From contig OY282447.1 of NCBI GenBank assembly GCA_958296165.1, forward strand, positions 558,001 through 622,000: a DNA stretch of 64,000 nucleotides, given 5' to 3'. The DNA comes from an uncultured Pseudomonadales bacterium. GTDB taxonomy: Bacteria > Pseudomonadota > Gammaproteobacteria > Pseudomonadales > Azotimanducaceae. The notes beneath the pieces were generated by a model, which worked only from the letters and a program-made list of their open reading frames with translations, was not told where the DNA came from and did no database searches. A program made the translations under genes and the position numbers. Of this stretch, positions 19,901 to 28,900 are shown piece after piece (position 1 is the first letter of the stretch; every line of letters begins with the position of its first letter).

Positions 19901-22900
19901 CCACCGTCGCCGTCACCGTGATCGTGGTGGCCCCGTCCCCCTCCCCCACGCTGTCGTCGTTCACCGTCAAGGTGATCGCGGTCGGCGCCGCGTCGTCGTC
20001 CGTCAGCGTGATCGTCGCGGAGTTCACCGTCAGGCTGCCCGACGAGCCGCCCACCGTCACCGTCTCGTTCGTCTCGTCCACCACGTCGTTCGTCGGCGTC
20101 AGCGTGAACGTCTCGGCCTTGCTCTGCGCTTCGGCGGCGATCTCGATGTTGAACGACGACACCGCCCCGAAGTCCACCGCCGTCGTCGTGCCGCTGCCCG
20201 AAACGCTCACGCTCACCGTCGTCGCCGCGGCGAACCGCGTCGTGCCGTCCACCGTCGCCGTCACCGTGATCGTGGTGGCCCCGTCCCCCTCGGCCACGCT
20301 GTCGTCGTTCACCGTCAAGGTGATCGCGGTCGGCGCCGCGTCGTCGTCCGTCAGCGCGATCGTGGCCGAGCTCACCGTCAGGCTGCCCGACTCGCCGCTC
20401 ACCGTCACCGTCTCGTCGGTCTCGTCCACCGCGTCGTCGGTCGGCGTCAGCGTGAAGGTCTCGTCCTCGCTCTGCGCCCCGGCGGCGATCTCGATGTCGA
20501 AGTCCGTCACCGCCGCGAAGTCCACCGCCCCCGCCGTGCCGCTGCCCGCCACGCTCGCCGTCACCGTCGTGGCCGAAGCGAACCGGGTCGTGCCGTCCAC
20601 CGTCGCGGTGACGGTGATCGTGGTCGCCCCGTCGCCCTCGCCCACGCTGCCGTCGTCCACCGTCAGCGTGATCGCGCTCGGGGCCGCGTCGTCGTCCGTC
20701 AGCGCGATCGTGGCCGAGTTCACCGTCAGGCTGCCCGATGTGCCGCCCACGGTGACCGTCTCGTCGGTCTCGTCCAGCACGTCGTTCGTCGGCGTCAGCG
20801 TGAAGGTCTCGTCCTCGCTCTGCGCCTCCGCGGCGATCTCGATGTTGAACGACGGCACCGCCGCGAAGTCCACCGCCGACGCCGCGCCGCTGCCCGAAAC
20901 GCTCACGCTCACCGTCGTGGCCTCGGCGAACCGCGTGGCGCCGTCCACCGTCGCCGTCACCGTGATCGTGGTCGCTCCGTCGTCCTCGGCCACGCTGTTG
21001 TCGTTCACCGTCAGCGTGATCGCAGTCGGCGCCGCGTCGTCGTCCGTCAGGCTGATCGTGGCCGAGTTCACCGTCAGGCTGCCTGACGTCCCGCTCACCG
21101 TCACCGTCTCGTCGGTCTCGTCCACCGCGTCGTCGGTCGGCGTCAGCGTGAAGGTCTCGTCCTCGCTCTGCGCCCCGGCGGCGATCTCGATGTCGAAGTC
21201 CGTCACCGCCGCGAAGTCCACCGCCGTCGCCGTCCCGGTCCCCGCAACGCTCACGGTCACCGTCGTGGCCGAAGCGAACCGGGTCGTCCCGTCCACCGTG
21301 GCCGTCACCGTGATCGTGGTCGCTCCGTCGCCTTCGGCCACGCTGTTGTCGTCCACCGTCAAGGTGATCGCGGTCGGCGCCGCGTCGTCGTCCGTCAGCG
21401 TGATCGTGGCCGAGTTCACCGTCAGGCTGCCCGACGTGCCGCTCACCGTGATCGTCTCGTCGGTCTCGTCCAGCGCGTCGTCCGTGGGCGTCAGCGTGAA
21501 CGTCTCGGCCTTGCTCTGCGCCTCCGCGGCGATCTCGATGTTGAAGTCCGTCACCGCCGCGAAGTCCACCGCCGTCGCCGTGCCGCTGCCCGCCACGCTC
21601 ACCGTCACCGTCGTGGCCGCGGCGAACCGGGTCGTCCCGTCCACCGTCGCCGTCACCGTGATCGTGGTGGCCCCGTCCCCCTCGGCCACGCTGTCGTCGT
21701 CCACCGTCAGCGTGATCGCGGTCGGCGCCGCGTCGTCGTCCGTCAGGCTGATCGTGGCCGAGTTCACCGTCAGGCTGCCCGACGTGCCGCCCACCGTCAC
21801 CGTCTCGTCGGTCTCGTCCACCGCGTCGTCCGTCGGCGTCAGCGTGAAGGTCTCGTCCTCGCTCTGCGCCCCGGCGGCGATCTCGATGTCGAAGTCCGAC
21901 ACCGCCGCGAAGTCCACCGCCGTCGCCGTGCCGCTGCCCGCCACGCTCACGGTCACGGTGGCGGCTGCGGCGAAGCGGGTGGTGCCGTCCACCGTGGCGG
22001 TCACCGTGATCGTGGTCGCCCCGTCGCCCTCGCCCACGCTGTCGTCGTTCACCGTCAGCGTGATCGCGGTCGGCGCCGCGTCGTCGTCCGTCAGCGCGAT
22101 CGTGGCCGAGTTCACCGTCAGGCTGCCCGACTCGCCGCTCACCGTCACCGTCTCGTTCGTCTCGTCCACCGCGTCGTCGGTCGGCGTCAGCGTGAAGGTG
22201 TTGTTCGCGCTCGCCGCCTCCGCGGCGATCGTGATGTCGAAGGACGGCACCGCCCCGAAGTCCACCGCCGTCGCCGTCCCGCTGCCCGCCACGCTCACCG
22301 TCACCGTCGTGGCCGCGGCGAACCGGGTCGTGCCGTCCACCGTCGCCGTCACCGTGATCGTGGTGGCCCCGTCGCCCTCGGCCACGCTGTTGTCGTTCAC
22401 TGACAAGGTGATCGCGGTCGGGGCGTCGTCGTCGTCCGTCAGCGCGATCGTGGCCGAGTTCACCGTCAGGCTGCCCGACGTGCCGCTCACCGTCACCGTC
22501 TCGTTCGTCTCGTCCACCGCGTCGTCCGTCGGCGTCAGCGTGAAGGTGTTGGTCCCGCTCGCCATTCCTGCGGCGATCGTGATGTCGAAGTCCGTCACCG
22601 CCGCGAAGTCCACCGCCGTCGCCGTGCCGCTGCCCGCCACGCTCGCCGTCACGGTCGTGGCGTCGACGAACCGGCTCGCGCCGTCCACCGTGGCCGTCAC
22701 CGTGATCGTGGTGGCCCCGTCGTCCTCGGCCACGCTGCCGTCGTCCACCGTCAGCGTGATCGCGGTCGGGGCGTCGTCGTCGTCCGTCAGCGTGATCGTG
22801 GCCGAGTTCACCGTCAGGCTGCCCGACGTGCCGCTCACCGTGATCGTCTCGTTCGTCTCGTCGAACAGGTCGTCCGTGGGCGTCAGCGTGAAGGTGTCGT

Positions 22901-25900
22901 TCGCGCTCGCCGCCTCGGCGGCGATCGTGATGTCGAAGTCCGCCACCGCGGCGAAATCCACCGCCGTCGCCGTGCCGCTGTCCGACACGCTCACGGTCAC
23001 GGTGGCGGCTGCGGCGAAGCGGGTGGTGCCGTCCACCGTGGCGGTCACCGTGATCGTGGTGGCGCCGTCCCCCTCGCCCACGCTGTCGTCGTTCACCGTC
23101 AGGGTGATCGCGGTCGGCGCCGCGTCGTTGTCCGTCAGGCTGATCGTGGCCGAGTTCACCGTCAGGCTGCCCGACTCGCCGCTCACCGTGACGGTCTCGT
23201 CGGTCTCGTCTACCACGTCGTTGGTCGGCGTCAGCGTGAAGGTGTAGTTCGCGCCCGCCGCCCCGGCGGCGATCTCGATGTCGAAGTCCGCCACCGCGGC
23301 GAAATCCACCGCCGTCGCCGTGCCGCTGCCCGCCACGCTCACGGTCACGGTGGCGGCCGAAGCGAAGCGGGTGGTGCCGTCCACCGTGGCGGTCACCGTG
23401 ATCGTGGTCGCCCCGTCGCCCTCGCCCACGCTGTTGTCGTCCACCGTCAGCGTGATCGCGGTAGGCGCCGCGTCGTCGTCCGTCAGGCTGATCGTGGCCG
23501 AGTTCACCGTCAGGCTGCCCGACTCGCCGCTGACCGTGACGGTCTCGGTGGTCTCGTCCACCACGTCGTTGGTCGGCGTCAGCGTGAAGGTCTCGTCCTC
23601 GCTCTGTGCGCCGGCGGCGATCGTGATGTCGAAGTCCGACACCGCCGCGAAGTCCACCGCCGTCGCCGTGCCGCTGCCCGCCACGCTCGCCGTCACCGTC
23701 GTGGCCGCGGCGAACCGGGTCGTGCCGTCCACCGTCGCCGTCACCGTGATCGTGGTGGCTCCGTCGCCCTCGGCCACGCTGTTGTCGTTCACCGTCAAGG
23801 TGATCGCGGTCGGGGCGTCGTCGTCGTCCGTCAGGCTGATCGTGGCCGAGTTGACCGTCAGGCTGCCCGAGGTCCCGCTCACCGTCACCGTCTCGTTCGT
23901 CTCGTCCACCGCGTCGTCCGTCGGCGTCAGCGTGAAGGTGCCGGTCTTGCTCGCCTCCCCCGCGGCGATCGTGATGTCGAAGTCCGTCACCGCCGCGAAG
24001 TCCACCGCCGTCGCCGTGCCGCCGCCCGCCACGCTCACCGTCACGGTCGTGGCGTCGACGAACCGGCTCGCGCCGTCCACCGTCGCCGTCACCGTGATCG
24101 TGGTGGCCCCGTCGTCCTCGGCCACGCTGCCGTCGTCCACCGTCAGCGTGATCGCGGTCGGGGCGTCGTCGTCGTCCGTCAGCGTGATCGTGGCCGAGTT
24201 CACCGTCAGGCTGCCCGACGTGCCGCTCACGGTGATCGTCTCGTCCGTCTCGTCGAACGCGTCGTTCGTCGGCGTCAGCGTGAAGGTTTCGGCGCCGCTC
24301 GCGTCGGCCCCGCCGATCGTGATGTCGAAGTCCGACACCGCCGCGAAGTCCACCGCTCCCGCCGCGCCGCTCCCGGCCACGCTCGCCGTCACCGTCGTGT
24401 CCGTGATGAACCGGGTTCCGCCATCCACCGTGGCGGTCACCGTGATGGTGGTGGCCCCGTCGTCCTCGGCCACGCTGTTGTCGTCCACCGTCAGCGTGAT
24501 CGCGGTCGGCGTCGCGTCGTCGTCCGTCAACGTGATCGTGGCGTCGTTCACCGTCAGGCTGCCTGAGTAGCCGGCAAACGTCACCGTCTCGTTGACTCCG
24601 TCCAACGCGTCGTCGACCGGCGTCAGCATGAAGTCGCTGGTGCCGCTCGCCGCCCCCGCGGCGATCACGATGTCGAAGTCCAGCCCCGCCGAGAAATTCA
24701 CCCCTCCCGGCGTACCGCCCCCCGTCACGATCACGGTCACCGTCGTGGCCTCGGCGAACCGGGTCGTCCCGTCCACCGTCGCGGTCACCGTGATCGTGGT
24801 GGCCCCGTCGCCCTCGCTCACGCTGTCGTCGCTCACCGTCAGGGTGATCGCGGTCGGCGCCGCGTCGTTGTCCGTCAGCGCGATCGTGGCCGCGTTCACC
24901 GTCAGGCTGCCCGACGTGCCGCCCACCGTCACCGTCTCGTCGGTCTCGTCCGCCGCGTCGTCCGTCGGCGTCAGCGTGAAGGTCCCGCTCCCGCTGGCCG
25001 CCCCGGCGGGGATCGTGATGTCGAAGGACGGCACCGCCGCGAAGTCCACCGCCGTCGCCGTGCCGCTGCCCGCCACGCTCACCGTCACCGCCGTGTCCTC
25101 GGCGAACCGCATCGTGCCGTCCACCGTGGCCGTCGCCGTGATCGTGGCCGCCCCGTCCCCCTCGCCGACGCTGCCGTCGTCCACCGTCAGCGTGATCGCG
25201 GTCGGCGCCCCGTCGTCGTCCGTCAGGCTGATCGTGGCCGAGTTCACCGTCAGACTGCCCGACGTGCCGCTGACCGTGATCGTCTCGTTGGTCTCGTCCG
25301 CCGCGTCGTCCGTCGGCGTCAGCGTGAAGCCGGCGGTGTCGCTCGCCGCCCCCGCCGCGATCTCGATGTCGAACGCCTCCACCGCCGCGAAGTCCACCGC
25401 TCCCGCCGCGCCGCTGCCCGCCACGCTCGCCCGCACCGTCTTCGCCTCGGCGAACCGCGTGGTTCCGTCCACCGTGGCCGTCACGGTGATCGAGGTCGCC
25501 CCGTCGCCCTCGCCCACGCTGCCGTCGCTCACCGTCAAGGTGATCGCGGTCGGGGCCGCGTCGTTGTCCGTCAGGCTGATCGTGGCCGAGTTCACCGTCA
25601 GACCGGAGGTCGTGCCGCGCACGGTGATGGTCTCGTCGGTCTCGTCCACCACGTCGTTCGTCGGCGTCAGCGTGAAGTCCGCGGTGCCGCTCGCGTCGCC
25701 CGCGGCGATCGTGATGTCGAACGCCGACACCGTGTCGAAATCCACCGCTGTCGCGGCGCCGCTCCCCGCCACGTTCACCCGCACCGTCGTGGCCGAGCCG
25801 AGCGTCGTCGTGCCGTCCAGCGTGGCGGTCGCCGTGATCGTGGTGGCCCCGTCGCCCTCGCCGACGCTGTCGTCGCTCGCCGTCAGCGTGATCGAGGTCG

Positions 25901-28900
25901 GCGTCCCGTCGTCGTCCGTGAGGCTGATCGTGTCCGGGTTCACCGTCAGGCCGGTCGACGTGCCGCTGACCGTGATGGTCTCGTCGGTCTCGTCCTCCGT
26001 GTCGTCCGTCGGCGTCAGCGTGAAGGTTCCGGCGCCGCTCGCCGCCCCGGCGGGTATGGAGATGTTGAAATCCGACACCGCCGTGAAGTCCACCACGTTC
26101 CCCGTCGTGCCGCTCGCCGACACGCTCACGCTCACCGTCTTGGCCTCGGCGAACCGGGTCGTCCCGTCCACCGTCGCCGTCACCGTGATCGTCGTCGGCC
26201 CGTCGCCCTCGCCCACGTCGTCGTCGTCCACCGTCAGCGTGATCGAGGTCGGCGCGCCGTCGTCGTCCGTGATCGTCCCCGTAACCCTCAGCCAATTGAC
26301 GGTGACCCCGCCGGGCGTCGAGATCGTCGCGTTCGTCGCACCGCTGAAGGTCACCTCCACCGTCTCGTTCGACTCGTTCACCGTGTCGCCCGTCACCGAC
26401 ACGCTGAAGGTCCGGCTGGTCGTCCCCGCCGCGAAGGTCAGCGTGCCGGCGGCGATGGCCGTGTAGTCCGTCCCGGAAGTGGCCGTCCCCAGGCCCGAGT
26501 CCGCATACTGCACCGTCACCTGGCGTCCGGAGGCGGCGCTGAGGGTCACTGTGTACGTCAGCGCCGTCGAGCCGCTGTCGCCCTCCGTCACGCTCGGCGA
26601 GCTGATCGACAGCGTCGGCGTCGCGTCGTCGTCGGCGATCGTCCCGGTGCCGGTGCCCGCCGTGGTCGAGACCGCCGCGTTCGCCGGATCCTTCAGCCGC
26701 GCTTTCACCGTCTCGTCCGCCTCGTCCAGGACGTCGCCCGTCACCGACACGTTGAAGGTCCGGCTGGTCGTCCTCGCCGCGAAGGTCAGCGTGCCGGCGG
26801 CGATGGCCGTGTAGTCCGTCCCGGAAGTGGCCGTCCCCGTGCCCGCGTCCGCGTACTGCACCGTCACCTGGCGTGCGGAGGCGGCGCTCAGGGTTGCCGT
26901 GAAGGTCAGGTTCTTCGAGCCGCTGTCGCCCTCCGACACGCTCGGCGAGTCGATCGAGAGCGTCGGCGCGGGATCGTCGTCGGTGATCGTCAGCGTCTTG
27001 GCCGTGGGCGGCGTCACGCCGTCGTGCGAAACCGTGCCGGACACGGTGACGCTCTTGTCCGGTTCGTCGAGGGCGTTGTCCACGGCGGCGATCGTCACCG
27101 TGCCGGTGCTCGTCGTGTCCCCCGCCGCGATCGTCAGCGTGTTCGCCGAACTCAGGGTGAAGTCCGAAGCGTCCGTGTCCGTCCCCGCAGCCGCCGCCAC
27201 CGTGACCGTGGTGGCCACGGTCGCGGCCTCGTCCAGCGTCGCCGTCACCGTGGCCGTCCCGTTCTCCGAGATGGACGACGACGACAGCGACAGCGACACG
27301 ATCGGCTTGTCGTCGTCGATGACCGTGACGGTGACCGCGAGCTGGTTCGTCACCTCCCCGCCCGTATAGCCAGCCACCGTGTATCTGATCTGCTTGGCGT
27401 CGTTCGCGCGGTCGCTGTCCCCCAAGGCCGTGACGGCCACCGTCTTCGGCGTGTCCCAGTTCGACGTGTTGAACGAGAGGTTGTACGGGTACGTCAAGGC
27501 GGTGTTCAGATCGAGCTCGTCGGTGTCGGAGGGAGTGAGACCGACCCACGTCGTCCCGTTTGTCCCCCCGGTGGGCTCGGAGTCCAGCACCACGGTGAAC
27601 GACTGGCTGGCGCCTTGCTCGGTCACGGTCAGGGTGGTGGGGTTGAAGGTGACGCCCGCGGTGTCGTCGTCCGTCAGCGTCAGCGTCACGTCGGACGGCG
27701 CCGCCACCCCGTTGCCCCCCGTCGCCGTCGCCGAAACGGTCACCGACTTGTTCGCCGCGTCCACGTCGTTGTCCGCGGCCGTCACCGTCACGGCGCCCGT
27801 GCTCGTGGTCGCGCCCGCCGCGATGGTCAGCGTCTTCGCCGTGCTCAGGGCGAAGTCCGCCGCGACCGCGCCCGTTCCCGCCGCCGCCCCCACCGTCAAG
27901 GTCACCGCCGCGCTCGATTCCGCCGAAAGGGTCGCCGTCACCGTGGAGGCGCCGCCGTCCTCCCCGATGGACGTCGGCGACAGCGCCAGCGCCGCCGTCG
28001 GCAGGGCCTCGTCGTCCGTCAGGGCGATCGTGGCCGAGTTCACCGTCAGGCTGCCCGACGTGCCGCTCACCGTGATCGTCTCGTTGGCCTCGTGTACCGT
28101 GTCGTCGGTCGGCGTCAGCGTGAAGGTTTCGGCGCCGCTCGCCGCCTCGGCGCTGATGGAGATGTTGAAGTTCGACACCGCGGCGAAGTCCACCGCCGCC
28201 GCCGTGCCGCTCCCCGCCACGCTCGCCTCCACCGTGGTGTCGTCGACGAACCGCGTCGTCCCGTCCACCGTGGCGGTCACCGTGATGGTGGTCGCCCCGT
28301 CGTCCTCCGCCACGCTGCTGTCGCTCACCGACAGCGTGATCGAGGGCGTGTCGTCGTCGTCCGACAGCGTGATCGTGTCCGAGTTGATCGTCAGGCCGGT
28401 CGAGGCGCCGCTCACCGTGATCGTCTCGTCGGTCTCGTCCACCGAGTCGTCCGTCGGCGACAGCGTGAAGGTTTCGCTCTTGCTTGCCGTCCCGGCCGCG
28501 ATCGTGATGTCGAAGTCCGACACCGCCGCGAAGTCCACCGCCGACGCCGTGCCGCTGCCCGCCACGCTCGCCGTCACCGTCTTGGCCGTGCCGAACCGCG
28601 TCGTCCCGTCCACCGTGGCCGTCACCGTGATCGTGGTGTCCCCGTCCCCCTCGCTCACGCTGTCGTCGTTCACCGTCAGCGTGATCGAGGTCGGCGTCGC
28701 GTCGTCGTCGGTGATCGTCCCCGTGGCGCTGGCCGCCGTGCTCGAGAGCGTCGCGTTCGTCGGGCTGCTCAGCGTCACCGCCACCGTCTCGTTCGACTCG
28801 TCCACGACGTCGCCCGTCACCGACACGTTGAAGGTCTGGCTGGTCGTCCCCGCCGCGAAGGTCAGCGTCCCGCCCGTGATGGCCGTGTAGTCCGTCCCGG

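Noticed and set aside
19640-26252. CRISPR array suggested by regular spacing
   Set aside because: The period is 348 bp, the units are coding and in frame, and there are no short repeats with unique spacers or cas genes.
19498-26466. Plus-strand frames of 1,249, 430 and 624 codons opposite the Calx-beta array
   Set aside because: Translation is a repeat of Val/Ala/Ser/Thr-rich sequence mirroring the sense repeats, without ribosome sites or domains.
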